From Mesobacillus sp. S13 (GTDB taxonomy: Bacteria; Bacillota; Bacilli; Bacillales; Cytobacillaceae), in NCBI RefSeq assembly GCF_020422885.1, contig NZ_CP084622.1, forward strand, positions 2,189,001-2,253,000: a stretch of DNA of 64,000 bases. Direction: 5' to 3'. The notes under the pieces are model-generated. The model had not been told where the DNA came from and made no database searches. It saw only the letters and a program-made list of their open reading frames with translations. The position numbers and the translations under genes were made by a program. This document shows positions 53,471-63,237 of the stretch, in pieces. The number at the start of each line of letters is the position of its first letter. The first letter of the stretch is position 1.

Positions 53471-53494
53471 TGGTAAAAAAGTGAGGTTATCCTT

Positions 53495-54382
53495 ATGTTC
53501 ACTGTCATAATGGCAAAATTACTTCGTCTCCTGCCTAATCAATCAAAGAAGACACCTATGATTCCCTTTCAGCAAGTGAAGATGAAAAAAGATGTGATCG
53601 TTGGGACATCTGTAAAACCTGCTAACGTTTCCTTGTACTATCCGTTGGAAGCAAGCCGGAAAAAGTTACCTGTCTATATTAATTTTCATGGTGGAGCGTT
53701 CATTATGCATGAAAAGGAGATGGATGATCCTTATTGCCGGTTCCTTGCTAATCAGGCAGAATGCGTCGTTGTTAATGTCGATTATGCGAAAGCACCAGAG
53801 TACCCCTATCCAAAGCCGATTGAACAGGGTTATGAAATCCTTCAATGGTTAAAGAGAAGAGCCCATGATTTGAATATTGATGCAGAAAAAATAATGGTTG
53901 GCGGACAGAGTTCAGGAGCAAATATAGCAGCAGCCCTCTGTCTTTACTTGGAAGAGAAAGGGGAAAATCAGCCGTTGCTCCAAGTTCTGTCCTGCCCGAT
54001 GCTGGATTTTGCCACCCCGCATGCAGAAAAACCGGAACCAGATAAGTGGCGTGCAAGATATCCTCAAGTTGCCCATTTTTTAAACATGTGCTACGTACCG
54101 GACAAAGGACAAGCGGAGCATCATCTCGCTTCCCCTGTTCGTGCTGTGGTCAACGGCCGCTTGGCTTCTGCCCTTATTCTCATAGCGGAGTACGATGCTT
54201 TCAGACCTGAAGCCGAAAGCTATTATGAGAAATTAAAAGCATCTGGGGTAAGCGTCCAAAAAGAGATCTTTATAGATTGTAAGCATGCTTTTACCCATCT
54301 AGGCCCAAAAGAAAAAGCAGAAGAGGCTTGGAAGCTTGTCGCAAGGAAAATCAGGGCAAGTGCCGAATCCTATGAAAATTGA
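53495..54382 (+). CDS. Alpha/beta hydrolase of the hormone-sensitive lipase family
   Basis: A 295-residue esterase: oxyanion motif NFHGGAF, VVNVDYAKAPEYPYP, nucleophile GGQSSGA (GxSxG), acid in AEYDAFRPEA and His in DCKHAFTHLG. It starts the second half of the pigment cluster, 24 bases after the MerR gene. It may deacylate or, in reverse, acylate carotenoid glycosides; no CrtO-type acyltransferase is present in the window. The role in carotenoid synthesis is inference from position only. Confidence 0.8.
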   Translation: MFTVIMAKLLRLLPNQSKKTPMIPFQQVKMKKDVIVGTSVKPANVSLYYPLEASRKKLPVYINFHGGAFIMHEKEMDDPYCRFLANQAECVVVNVDYAKAPEYPYPKPIEQGYEILQWLKRRAHDLNIDAEKIMVGGQSSGANIAAALCLYLEEKGENQPLLQVLSCPMLDFATPHAEKPEPDKWRARYPQVAHFLNMCYVPDKGQAEHHLASPVRAVVNGRLASALILIAEYDAFRPEAESYYEKLKASGVSVQKEIFIDCKHAFTHLGPKEKAEEAWKLVARKIRASAESYEN

Positions 54383-54507
54383 AGGATTTCCTCCGTTATA
54401 CGCTAGCGATCTCTTACCAAACAGAACTATTTTACAAAATATAAATGGTCCAAATCAACACTGCTGTCAACACCAATTTAATTTGCGAGAAGGAGAGGGA
54501 ATAACAG

Positions 54508-56004
54508 ATGAAAAATAAAAACGTACTAGTGATCGGAGGCGGTCTTGGTGGACTGTCGGCTGCGATTTCACTTGCTCAGGCCGGATACGATGTCTCTTTA
54601 TATGAAAAAAATGACCATATTGGAGGAAAGCTGAACCGGCTTGAGCAGGATGGTTTCGGGTTTGATTTGGGCCCATCCATCCTTACGATGCCACAGGTCT
54701 TTGAAAAATTGTTTTCTGCCAGTGGGAAATACATGAAGGACTACGTGCCGATTGAAAAACTGGAACATCAATGGCGCTCCTTTTTCCCAGATGGAAATGT
54801 CATAGATTTATATGAAGATTTGAAGGAAATGCAAGAAAAGAACGCATCCCTGAGTGAAAACGATATAAGGGAATATCAGGATCTTCTTCACTATTCAAAA
54901 AGACTTTATGATATGACGGATAAGACCTACTATAAGCATGGCGTTGATAAGACGAGAGAAATCATGAAACATACGAGCCTGTTCACTGCTATAAAGAATT
55001 TTGATCTGTTTTCTACAGTCCATGGAGCCATTGATAAACGAATAAGTAATGATCAGTTCCGCGATATGCTTTCGTATTTTATCAAATATGTTGGTTCGTC
55101 CCCATACGATGCACCGGCGGTCTTGAACATGATGATTTACATGCAGCATGACCAAGGTGTATGGTATGTACCCGGCGGTTTGCATAAACTTGGGGAAGGC
55201 CTAGTGAAGCTGGCTAACGAAGTGGGTGTTCACTTCCACCTGGGCAGGAAGATTATCAAACTTGAAAAAAACAACGGTGAAATCACAGGAGCCATTTTGG
55301 AGGACGGTACAAAGGTAACAGCGGATTATTATGTTTCCAATATGGAAGTCATCCCTGTTTACGAACGATTACTAGAGGAAGACAGCCGGTATGTGAATAA
55401 ATTAAAGAAGAAATTTGAACCGGCAAGCTCCGGTCTTGTCATGCATTTGGGCGTGAAAAAGAGCTATCCGCAGCTGCGCCATCATAATTTCTTTTTCGCA
55501 GAAAATATGAAGCAGCAAATGCAATCCATCTTTCATCGTCATGAACTGCCAGACGATCCGGTCATTTATTTGGTCAACGTCAATAAAACAGATCCGACGC
55601 AAGCTCCTGCAGGACATGAAAATATAAAAGTCCTGCCCCATATTCCTTATATTCGGGATCAGAAACCTTTCACGCAGCAGGACTATGAACAATTCGCTGA
55701 GCGGGTCTTGATCAAATTAGAAAAGATGGGCTTACACGATTTGCGGGAAAATATCGTGACAAAGGATTTATGGACACCGGAGGATATCAGAACAATGTAT
55801 GGCTCTGACCGAGGCGCCATTTATGGAACGGTGTCAGACCGCAAAAAAAATAAGGGATTCAAACATCCGAAACAAAGTGAACGCTATGACAATCTTTATT
55901 TTGTCGGTGGAACCGTAAACCCCGGCGGCGGAATGCCGATGGTGACCTTAAGCGGCCAGCTTGTAAGCGAGAAAATAGTCCAGAGGGATTCATCCCATGC
56001 CTGA
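54508..56004 (+). CDS. crtP: CrtP/CrtNb-type diapocarotene oxygenase (terminal methyl oxidation)
   Basis: A 498-residue flavoprotein: [72 protein letters not shown], and the closing [20 protein letters not shown]. The [14 protein letters not shown] ending is the mark of the CrtP/CrtNb oxygenases that turn the terminal methyl group of diaponeurosporene or diapolycopene into an aldehyde. The aldehyde dehydrogenase gene overlaps by 8 bases and would finish the oxidation to the acid. GGAGAGGG precedes the ATG. Confidence 0.88.
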   Translation: MKNKNVLVIGGGLGGLSAAISLAQAGYDVSLYEKNDHIGGKLNRLEQDGFGFDLGPSILTMPQVFEKLFSASGKYMKDYVPIEKLEHQWRSFFPDGNVIDLYEDLKEMQEKNASLSENDIREYQDLLHYSKRLYDMTDKTYYKHGVDKTREIMKHTSLFTAIKNFDLFSTVHGAIDKRISNDQFRDMLSYFIKYVGSSPYDAPAVLNMMIYMQHDQGVWYVPGGLHKLGEGLVKLANEVGVHFHLGRKIIKLEKNNGEITGAILEDGTKVTADYYVSNMEVIPVYERLLEEDSRYVNKLKKKFEPASSGLVMHLGVKKSYPQLRHHNFFFAENMKQQMQSIFHRHELPDDPVIYLVNVNKTDPTQAPAGHENIKVLPHIPYIRDQKPFTQQDYEQFAERVLIKLEKMGLHDLRENIVTKDLWTPEDIRTMYGSDRGAIYGTVSDRKKNKGFKHPKQSERYDNLYFVGGTVNPGGGMPMVTLSGQLVSEKIVQRDSSHA

Positions 56005-57394
56005 CCATGATATTCATTTCCTGAAGACATTACCCGAAAGGCAGAGGGAGGAACTGTTGTCCACGGGAAGGCCTTCACCTGAAGTGGTAAAAAAACAGCT
56101 TTTGAAGCTGAAAACCATTCTCTTGGAGCACGAAGCAGCCTTTATCGAGGCCCTTCACTCGGATTTAGGAAAACCGGCATTCGAATCCTTTTCCTCTGAA
56201 ATCGCCGTTTTATTGAATGAAATCGAGTATGTCTGCAAGCATGTAGCACAATGGAACCGGCCTGTCCGGTCCCGACACCTTAAATTGGGATATGTGGAAT
56301 CTCTCAAAAGAATGAGGCATCCATATGGAAGCGTCCTTATCATCGGTTCGTGGAATTATCCGGTCCAACTTACCTTGATGCCCGCCATTGGTGCAATAGC
56401 CGCCGGTAACCGCTGTGTAATCAAACCATCTGAACATGCACCAGCAACCGCTGAACTGCTTAAAGAAATCATCAACCATGCATTTCCTCCCGAACAATTA
56501 CATGTTGTGACAGGAGATGCACAAACCGCGAGCCTGTTGACTTCATCCCCTTTTGACCTGATTTTTTTTACAGGCAGCGGAAAGACAGGGAAAGCTGTGG
56601 CAGAGCAGGCAGCTAAACAGCTCACACCGGTAATCCTGGAACTCGGCGGGAAGAACCCATGTATCATGGATGAAACAGGCTTTTCCAAAGCCGCCATCAG
56701 GGACATTGTCTGGGGTAAATTCCTTAATGCTGGTCAAACCTGTATTGCACCGGATACCCTTTTTGTCCATCACTCTATTTATGAAAAAACGCTTACTGAA
56801 ATTTCTGCTTGTGTTTCCGCTTTCTACGGAGAGCGGCCTCAGGCAAGCGGGGATTATGGCAGAATCTGTACACATGCACATTTTCATAAGATGGTTGATT
56901 TTATCGGGCAGGGAATTGTCCGGGAGGGAGGGACGCATGATCGAAATGATCGCTACATCGCTCCGACCGTGGTAACGGATATCAAACCAGGAAGTCCGAT
57001 TCTGGAGGAGGAAATCTTCGGTCCGGTTCTTCCTGTCATTCCCTATACAGACTTGAAATCATTATTAGCCAGTGGCAGCCTTCAGCGCGATGCACTTACG
57101 GGTTATATATTCAGTAGCAACAAGGAGCAAATTCAACTGTTCAAGGAGCATATGCGTTCACCCACCATCAGTGTCAATCAAGTGATCCAGCATGCTGCGA
57201 GTCCCTTTATCGCATTTGGAGGGGTTGGTAGAAGCGGATACGGTGCTTATCACGGCAAAGCTGGTTTTCTTGCTTTTAGTTATGAAAAAATAGATTACAG
57301 AACGTACCATTACCTGCGTTTTCAAGGTAAATTCCCGCCGTATTCCGACCGAAATATGAAAGCATTGAAAAAGTTAAGAAGGTGGCTGCTGTAG
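55997..57394 (+). CDS. aldH: Aldehyde dehydrogenase, probable diapocarotenal dehydrogenase
   Basis: A 465-residue class-3-like aldehyde dehydrogenase: cofactor region [40 protein letters not shown], general-base Glu in [12 protein letters not shown], catalytic Cys in [10 protein letters not shown], and [10 protein letters not shown]. It has a membrane-proximal basic C-terminus ([11 protein letters not shown]), as in fatty-aldehyde types, fitting a hydrophobic substrate. In staphyloxanthin synthesis an AldH converts diaponeurosporenal to the acid; position between crtP and crtN supports the same job here. Its start overlaps crtP, with AGAGGGA upstream. Confidence 0.88.
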   Translation: MPDHDIHFLKTLPERQREELLSTGRPSPEVVKKQLLKLKTILLEHEAAFIEALHSDLGKPAFESFSSEIAVLLNEIEYVCKHVAQWNRPVRSRHLKLGYVESLKRMRHPYGSVLIIGSWNYPVQLTLMPAIGAIAAGNRCVIKPSEHAPATAELLKEIINHAFPPEQLHVVTGDAQTASLLTSSPFDLIFFTGSGKTGKAVAEQAAKQLTPVILELGGKNPCIMDETGFSKAAIRDIVWGKFLNAGQTCIAPDTLFVHHSIYEKTLTEISACVSAFYGERPQASGDYGRICTHAHFHKMVDFIGQGIVREGGTHDRNDRYIAPTVVTDIKPGSPILEEEIFGPVLPVIPYTDLKSLLASGSLQRDALTGYIFSSNKEQIQLFKEHMRSPTISVNQVIQHAASPFIAFGGVGRSGYGAYHGKAGFLAFSYEKIDYRTYHYLRFQGKFPPYSDRNMKALKKLRRWLL

Positions 57395-57563
57395 TAAGAT
57401 TATTGAACACGCCTATTCCATAAGCAAGCATGATCGATTCCCTTTCTCTTCAGGAGAGATCATGATTGTTTCACTTTCTCTACAGGTGGGATGTAGGACT
57501 GCCATTACTTCTAGGACTTGTGATGAAATGAAGCAGAATACTTTTAAAAGCGAGGGAATTCAC

Positions 57564-59093
57564 ATGAAAAAGAAGAAGGTGATTGTCGTTGGAGCCGGAG
57601 TAGCAGGGCTTGCCAGTGCGATAAGGCTCCAGCATGAGGGCTATCAGGTAGAAATATATGAAAAGGGTTTAACACCCGGAGGCAAAATGAATCGTATTGA
57701 ACTGGATGGCGGCTACAAATTTGATTTGGGGCCCAGCATCGTCATGATGCCTGAAATATACCGTGAACTTTTTGAACTATGCGGCCGCGACCCAGATGAT
57801 TACATTCCAATGGAAAAATTGGATCCAATTTATCGGGCTTATTTCAGTGATATTCCTGACAAGCCTTACGATATATCTTCTGATCTTACACAATTGACAA
57901 AGACAATTGAATCAATTAGCGAAGAGGACACGGCAGGTTTTTTTCAATATATGAATGAAATTTACAAACGATTTCACATTGCAAAGCATCACATCCTTCA
58001 AAGACCTTTTCGCAAAAGGAGTGATTTTTATAACCTCCCGATGCTGAAGAAAGCATTGAAACTGAAACCATATGACACTGCAGATCAGTTTATAGGAAAA
58101 TATATTAAGAATGAACGGCTGAAACAGTTGATCAGTTTTCAAACGTTATATATCGGTATTTCCCCTCTTAAGAGTCCTTCTTTTTACACCATGATTCCCA
58201 TGATTCAATTTTTATATGGAGTATGGTTTATAAAAGGTGGTATGTATACGATGGCTTTGGCTATGGAAAGGCTTTTCAGGGAGCTTGGAGGAACTATTCA
58301 CTATGGCAAGGATGTTCAGGAGATATTTATTCATAATCGTAAAGCCGAAGGAATCGTTGTGGATGGGCAGAAAATCTCTTCAGATTATGTTGTTTGTAAT
58401 GCAGACTTTCCATATGCGATGAAGCACCTTGTAAAAGATCAAATGGCCAAAGGAAAATATACCGATAAGAAAATCGACAGCATGAAATACTCTTGTTCAT
58501 GTTTTCTGTTATATCTCGGTATGGACCGGAAATATGAAGAAATTGAACCTGTGCATAATTTTATTTTCAACGAAAACCTTGATCAGAATCTTAAAGACAT
58601 TTTTGATGGGAAGAAACTGACGAATGCCTCTTTTTATGTCTATATAGCTTCAAAAATGGATCCTTCCCTTGCGCCTGAGGGAAAGGATGGATTGTATATC
58701 CTGATGCCCGTATCAGATGTATCTACAGCAAACTATGAATGGGACGAAGAAACTATTTCTTATTACCGAAGCTACATTTTAAATGAATTAAAGAAAATCC
58801 ATGGTTTCGAAAACATTGAAAATGAGATTGTCACCGAAACGCATACAACACCATTGGACTTTAAGTCGAAGTTCAATGCTTATAATGGAGCCACGTTTGG
58901 TTTGCAGCCAATTCTGAAACAAAGCAACCACTATCGTCCGCAAAGCAAGGCGAGCCATTGTGAAAATTTGTACTTTACCGGCAGCAGTACACATCCAGGG
59001 GCGGGGGTCCCAATTGTGCTATTATCAGCCAAGATTACAGCACAGGAACTGATCCAAGACGATACAGGCGAATTGTTTGATTACTCGGTATAA
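57564..59093 (+). CDS. crtN: Dehydrosqualene desaturase CrtN
   Basis: A 509-residue flavoprotein closest of the paralogues to Staphylococcus CrtN. It has VIVVGAGVAGLASAIRLQ, PGGKMNRIELDGGYKFDLGP, SIVMMPEIYRELFELCGRDP, LISFQTLYIGISPLKSPSFY, VWFIKGGMYTMALAMERL and the end STHPGAGVPIVLLSAKIT. It dehydrogenates dehydrosqualene to 4,4'-diaponeurosporene or diapolycopene. ATG 57564 is chosen because GAGGGA lies 6 bases upstream; a reading from 57462 has no site. The gene stands 170 bases after aldH and is followed by a dispersed repeat. Confidence 0.9.
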   Translation: MKKKKVIVVGAGVAGLASAIRLQHEGYQVEIYEKGLTPGGKMNRIELDGGYKFDLGPSIVMMPEIYRELFELCGRDPDDYIPMEKLDPIYRAYFSDIPDKPYDISSDLTQLTKTIESISEEDTAGFFQYMNEIYKRFHIAKHHILQRPFRKRSDFYNLPMLKKALKLKPYDTADQFIGKYIKNERLKQLISFQTLYIGISPLKSPSFYTMIPMIQFLYGVWFIKGGMYTMALAMERLFRELGGTIHYGKDVQEIFIHNRKAEGIVVDGQKISSDYVVCNADFPYAMKHLVKDQMAKGKYTDKKIDSMKYSCSCFLLYLGMDRKYEEIEPVHNFIFNENLDQNLKDIFDGKKLTNASFYVYIASKMDPSLAPEGKDGLYILMPVSDVSTANYEWDEETISYYRSYILNELKKIHGFENIENEIVTETHTTPLDFKSKFNAYNGATFGLQPILKQSNHYRPQSKASHCENLYFTGSSTHPGAGVPIVLLSAKITAQELIQDDTGELFDYSV

Positions 59094-59103
59094 GAAAAGC
59101 GTA

Positions 59104-59202
59104 AGCGCCTTGGTCAGCCCCGACAAGCGTTGGAGGGCCTGACAGTGAAGTCGCTCTTTGACTTCATTGGCAGGACCGAAACGTCTCGAGGGGCTAGGCG
59201 CT
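59104..59202. repeat. Second dispersed palindromic Bacillus repeat between crtN and crtQ
   Basis: AGCGCCT (59104-59110) and AGCCCC (59116-59121) pair with GGGGCT (59190-59195) and AGGCGCT (59196-59202); inside, TGAAGTC (59146-59152) pairs with GACTTCA (59160-59166). The outer and inner stems make a long imperfect hairpin. The GCGCCTTGGTCAGCCCCGAC and GGGGCTAGGCGCTGG words belong to a repeat common in intergenic regions of Bacillus relatives. It is unrelated in sequence to the element at 51786. Confidence 0.75.
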
Positions 59203-59306
59203 GGTGCTAGACACTAATCCAGGTGGAAAAATTTATACTCATTTAGTCAGAAATAAGTACTTTTCAGGAATCATTTACTTACTCGCAGCGGAAGGAGGCA
59301 GGTTTT

Positions 59307-60413
59307 ATGACTGCTTTAGAAGTGATTAATCTCGCGGTTGGATTTGTGGCAGTTGTGATTGGCTTCATCGTGTTCTGGTCTTTGCCGGTTCCAGGTATCT
59401 CCTCAAGACCTACGGGTGGTCTTCCGTTTCTTTCCATCATTATTCCAGCTAGGAATGAAGAGGGCAGAATCTCACCGTTATTGCAATCATTGCAGGAGCA
59501 GCGCTTCAGACAATTTGAAATTCTGGTGGTTGATGACGATTCATCCGACAATACTGCGGCTGTCGCGGAAAGCTATGGTGCAAAGGTTCTGCAGAATCCA
59601 GGGGCAGGTAAATCATCAGCCTGCTGGCATGGTGCCGGGCAGGCCGAAGGGAGCTGGTTATTATTTTTAGATGCAGATACGAGATTCACCAGTGTGGAGG
59701 GTTTAAGCAATTTGCTGCATTTCTATCAGGGAAAGGGAGCCAAGGGCATTACTGCATTACAGCCATTTCATACAGTGGAGCGCTTGTATGAGCACATCTC
59801 CGTTGTATTCAACATCATTGTCGTGATCGGGATGAATTTATTTACAATTTGGGGATCGCGGTTTAAAACCGCTGGTTCGTTCGGTCCTTGCATCCTATGT
59901 AATCGAGATGATTACTTTTTGTCAGGAGGGCATAAAAAAATCGAAGGAGCCATCATGGATGACCTGGCACTGGGTGAGGCATTTCTTGAACATGATCTCC
60001 CGGTCCGCTGCCTTGGCGGAAAAGGAATTATGTCCTTGCGAATGTACCCTGAAGGCATCGGAAGCCTGATCGAGGGCTGGTGCAAAAGTTTTGCCGTCGG
60101 TTCCAAGTCAACTCATCCCGTTGTCATGCTGATGGTTATCTTGTGGATTTCAGGCAGTTTCATTGCAGCAGGAGCATTGATCTCTTCCATAATAGATGGG
60201 AACCCTGCCGGAATGCTGTTCAGTGCCATATTGTATACCTTGTATAGTTTTCAAAGTGCATGGTTTGCCAGCAGGGTCGGTAATTTCAGATGGGGAGTTT
60301 TCCCTTTTTATCCGATATTGTTTTTGTTTTTCGTAGGGATCTATCTGTACTCCTTCATCAGGGTGAATATTTTCCATTCTGTGAGTTGGAAGGGTCGTAA
60401 AATTAAGGTCTGA
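59307..60413 (+). CDS. crtQ: CrtQ-like family 2 glycosyltransferase
   Basis: A 368-residue membrane-bound GT2 enzyme. An N-terminal helix (5-28) is followed by SIIIPARNEEGRISPLLQSL, ILVVDDDSSDNT, WLLFLDADTRF (metal-binding DxD region), KIEGAIMDDLALGEAFLEHD (acceptor/base region), and three to four C-terminal helices. The match is to 4,4'-diaponeurosporenoate glycosyltransferase, which adds glucose to the C30 carotenoic acid. AAGGAGG precedes the ATG. It ends the cluster; no CrtO-type acyltransferase follows, so the product may be a simple glucosyl ester unless the hydrolase or a distant gene acylates it. Confidence 0.85.
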   Translation: MTALEVINLAVGFVAVVIGFIVFWSLPVPGISSRPTGGLPFLSIIIPARNEEGRISPLLQSLQEQRFRQFEILVVDDDSSDNTAAVAESYGAKVLQNPGAGKSSACWHGAGQAEGSWLLFLDADTRFTSVEGLSNLLHFYQGKGAKGITALQPFHTVERLYEHISVVFNIIVVIGMNLFTIWGSRFKTAGSFGPCILCNRDDYFLSGGHKKIEGAIMDDLALGEAFLEHDLPVRCLGGKGIMSLRMYPEGIGSLIEGWCKSFAVGSKSTHPVVMLMVILWISGSFIAAGALISSIIDGNPAGMLFSAILYTLYSFQSAWFASRVGNFRWGVFPFYPILFLFFVGIYLYSFIRVNIFHSVSWKGRKIKV

Positions 60414-60475
60414 ATATTCTGAGTTTTTCTGTGGAGGCAACCGTGGATTTTGCACAGGGAGATAAAATACCTAAG

Positions 60476-60510
60476 AGAAGCGCGGGGATGATGAAACCCG
60501 GGCTTCTTTA
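60476..60510 (+). terminator. Probable terminator of the carotenoid cluster
   Basis: AGAAG-CGCGGG (60476-60486) pairs with CCCGGGCTTCT (60497-60507) with one mismatch, then a short T stretch. Confidence 0.55.
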
Positions 60511-60577
60511 CATATAGGGTAAATAGAGACTGGGAATAGGTGATCTCAAGTCACTTGATAAAAAGTAGAGGTGCCTG

Positions 60578-61123
60578 TTAACGAATGAAATAACGACCTA
60601 AAAGATTGCCAACCAGGAAAACTGGAATCATCATTAAACTCACCGGAAGACTGGTGAAAAAGAAAGGCCAGTCCATTTTTCCATAGTATACTAAAAAATA
60701 ATACGTAATGAGACAGTAAGGGATCAGCAGGAACAGGGCCGTTATGATACCAGGCGAATAGCCCCTGAACATAATGCTTTGAACAATATGCATCGTTGCC
60801 TGTAAAACAAATAAATTTAGAATGGCTGTAAATAGAAGGAAGCTCCCTCCGTCAGATGAAAAAAGGGCGGTGGTTACTGTTGTAAATGAAATGAATAGTA
60901 AAATCCAGGTAGCGGAAACAGCAAGCTGGGCAGCAGTCGAACCTAGCTTTTTCCTCATTCTTATGGTCATCTCGACGAAGTGAGTTTTCGGATATTTGTC
61001 TTTGTTTGCCGCCATGGAAGATTCAATGGTGATGATTTCTTCTAAGTCATGAAAAATGAAAATGATGGGAAACAGCCAGATTAATGTTTTCAGATCTAAA
61101 AATTGGTGGAGCTCCGCTAACAT
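60578..61123 (-). CDS. HXXEE-domain integral membrane protein
   Basis: A 181-residue membrane protein with about five hydrophobic helices. The first helix contains FIFHDLEEIITIES, the H-x-x-E-E motif that names the family, and further conserved residues include a later NLF and QATMHIVQSI (helix with His). Members are thought to be metal-dependent membrane enzymes or transporters of unknown substrate. AAGGAGG precedes the ATG at 61123. It is minus strand, as is the cyclase gene upstream of it, but a gap of 2 kb of coding sequence order suggests only that they could share read-through. Confidence 0.8.
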   Translation of the reverse strand: MLAELHQFLDLKTLIWLFPIIFIFHDLEEIITIESSMAANKDKYPKTHFVEMTIRMRKKLGSTAAQLAVSATWILLFISFTTVTTALFSSDGGSFLLFTAILNLFVLQATMHIVQSIMFRGYSPGIITALFLLIPYCLITYYFLVYYGKMDWPFFFTSLPVSLMMIPVFLVGNLLGRYFIR

Positions 61124-61234
61124 CTTTTGCCTACCTCCTTGTAGTTCCGAGACTGCCGTCTATTGTGGTTTGTTCATTTTATGGGACGGGTTAGAATAAT
61201 ATGCTAATCACCAAGCAAGGGAGGTCATGTTGTG

Positions 61235-63121
61235 TTATTTATCAGTCAGGAGCTCTCCACCAGCTAATTTTTGATAATGGGCCAGGGCAAGCAATGGAAA
61301 AACATATTCATAACAATGGTAATTGATATAAAAGGAGCCTGCCATTCCTCTTCCTTTTGGGTAGGCTGACGTCCAATCTTTTTCCTTCCGCTCCGCTAAA
61401 AATGCTGCACCGTTTTCGATTTCCGGCGTAACACCGGTGGCCGCTGAGATGAGTGTGTCAAGAGCCCAGGCAGTATGAGTCCGGGTACTTTCGCCCAACG
61501 GCACATAAAGATTTTTGATATCACTTTTACATGATTCTCCCCAGCCGCCGTCAGGATTCTGGATTTTCCGCAGCCAAGTTAGCGCTTTTTGAATAGCTGG
61601 ATGTTTCGGGGAAACCCCAACGGCAATCATTCCCGATACAGCCGCCCATGTGCCATATATATACACGCCCCAACGCCCCACCCAGGAACCATCTGAGTTC
61701 TGATGCCGCAACAGCCAGCGAACTCCATCTTTTATCATCGGATGGTGTTCATCCAAGTTTGTATAGTTGCCGAAGAACTCTAAAGTCCTCCCTGTTAAAT
61801 CAACCGTGGATGGATCAATCAATAAATCCTTTCCGCCCTCTATCGGTAACAAGTTCAACACTTTCTTATCCACATTCTTTTCGAATGCGGCCCAGCCTCC
61901 GTCCTTGTTTTGCATGGAAATGAGCCAATTTACTCCTCGATCCCAAGCCTGCCGGCAATCCACTTGTTCTGTGGCCAAAGTACGGATCGCCCTCAGTGCA
62001 GCGGTAGTGTCGTCAATATCTGGGTGGAAAGTGTTCAAGTCTGCAAATCCCCAGCCTCCTGGTAATACGTCAGGCTCATGAATCGCCCAATCTCCGTATT
62101 TGAGATGCTGGCGAGAGAGAATGTATTGATTTGCCTTTTGGACAGTGCTGGATGAATAGGGAATACCGGATTCTTGCAGAGCATAACTAATCAATGTCGT
62201 ATTCCAGACTGTAGCCGTCGTGTACTGGCAGTGGAGTTCTCCGTCAATACGGCAGGTCATTGCTTTTAACCCTTGCACTGCACGGGTAATCACTGGATGG
62301 GTAGTATGATAGCCTCTCGCCAGTAAGGCAAAAATCATAAGGGAAGTTGTGCTGAAATAATTTAAATACGTGCCGTCCGGTTCGATTCTGTCCAGCATGT
62401 ATTTTTCGGCACGATATAATGCCAATTCGCGAAGGTTTCCATGGTATTTCATCCCCTGGATGCCTTGTTTGATCCATTTGATCAGCGAGCGGGTCTCTTC
62501 TTCTTGATCCTCTGTAAAGAAACGAACTTCTTTGTTTTGAAACAAATCGGAGAGATCGGGCGACCGGGGCGTTCTCTTACGAAAATTCGTATTGGCGAGA
62601 ATCAAAAAAGGGATAATGTTGGCTCTGCCGTAAACGGAGAGGTCAAAAAGATTGATAGGGAAGGAGTCGGGTATAAGCATCACTTCAATATTAATGGGGA
62701 GGTGCGGCCACTCACATTGTCCAGTTAAGGCCAACAAGATTTTCAAAAACATATGGACTTCCGAGGCCCCGCCGTTCGCCATGATAAACCTCCTGGCAGC
62801 CTGCATATCCTTGTCTGTTCGATCGCGGTAACCAGAATAGAGAAGAGCATAATACGCTTCCACAGTGGAGGTCAGATTTCCTTTTTCCTGGTCATGAAAC
62901 AGTTTCCATGAGCCATCTTCCTGCTGTTGTCCGGCGATTCGTTTTACCAATTCTTCAATGAACTCCTCGTCATTTATCTCCAATGTCCGCAATAAGATAA
63001 TCATACTGCAGTCCGTTGCGATCCCGGTCTCGAAAGGATAACGCCAGGCACCGTCGTCTGATTGGTCCTGAATTAACTGAGCAGCGATTCTGTCCATTTC
63101 CTTCATTACACGATGCCTCAT
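61235..63121 (-). CDS. shc: Squalene-hopene cyclase family enzyme (hopene or sporulenol synthase)
   Basis: A 628-residue prenyltransferase-fold cyclase, normal length. The catalytic protonating motif is FHPDIDDTTAALRAI (DxDD). At least four QW repeats are visible: QQEDGSW near the N-terminus, QNKDGGWAAFE, QNSDGSWVGRWGV and QNPDGGWGES. It is a monotopic membrane enzyme that cyclises squalene to hopene or, in Bacillus subtilis, tetraprenyl-beta-curcumene to sporulenol; the two cannot be separated here. The start at 63121 follows GAGAGGAT by 8 bases. Because CrtM-type enzymes make dehydrosqualene, the neighbourhood joins two C30 terpenoid routes. Confidence 0.92.
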   Translation of the reverse strand: MRHRVMKEMDRIAAQLIQDQSDDGAWRYPFETGIATDCSMIILLRTLEINDEEFIEELVKRIAGQQQEDGSWKLFHDQEKGNLTSTVEAYYALLYSGYRDRTDKDMQAARRFIMANGGASEVHMFLKILLALTGQCEWPHLPINIEVMLIPDSFPINLFDLSVYGRANIIPFLILANTNFRKRTPRSPDLSDLFQNKEVRFFTEDQEEETRSLIKWIKQGIQGMKYHGNLRELALYRAEKYMLDRIEPDGTYLNYFSTTSLMIFALLARGYHTTHPVITRAVQGLKAMTCRIDGELHCQYTTATVWNTTLISYALQESGIPYSSSTVQKANQYILSRQHLKYGDWAIHEPDVLPGGWGFADLNTFHPDIDDTTAALRAIRTLATEQVDCRQAWDRGVNWLISMQNKDGGWAAFEKNVDKKVLNLLPIEGGKDLLIDPSTVDLTGRTLEFFGNYTNLDEHHPMIKDGVRWLLRHQNSDGSWVGRWGVYIYGTWAAVSGMIAVGVSPKHPAIQKALTWLRKIQNPDGGWGESCKSDIKNLYVPLGESTRTHTAWALDTLISAATGVTPEIENGAAFLAERKEKDWTSAYPKGRGMAGSFYINYHCYEYVFPLLALAHYQKLAGGELLTDK

Positions 63122-63237
63122 TTAACCCATCCTCTCCCAAATATTCATCTTTGTATTCATATTCCATGAACAAAATGAATATGCATTCCATTGATGGGAA
63201 TGACTGATCCGCTAAAAATGAACTATTATGAAGGATG

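Noticed and set aside
57462..57563. N-terminal extension of crtN by 34 codons
   Set aside because: It lacks a ribosome site and would place a non-conserved segment before the FAD fold; ATG 57564 has a good site.
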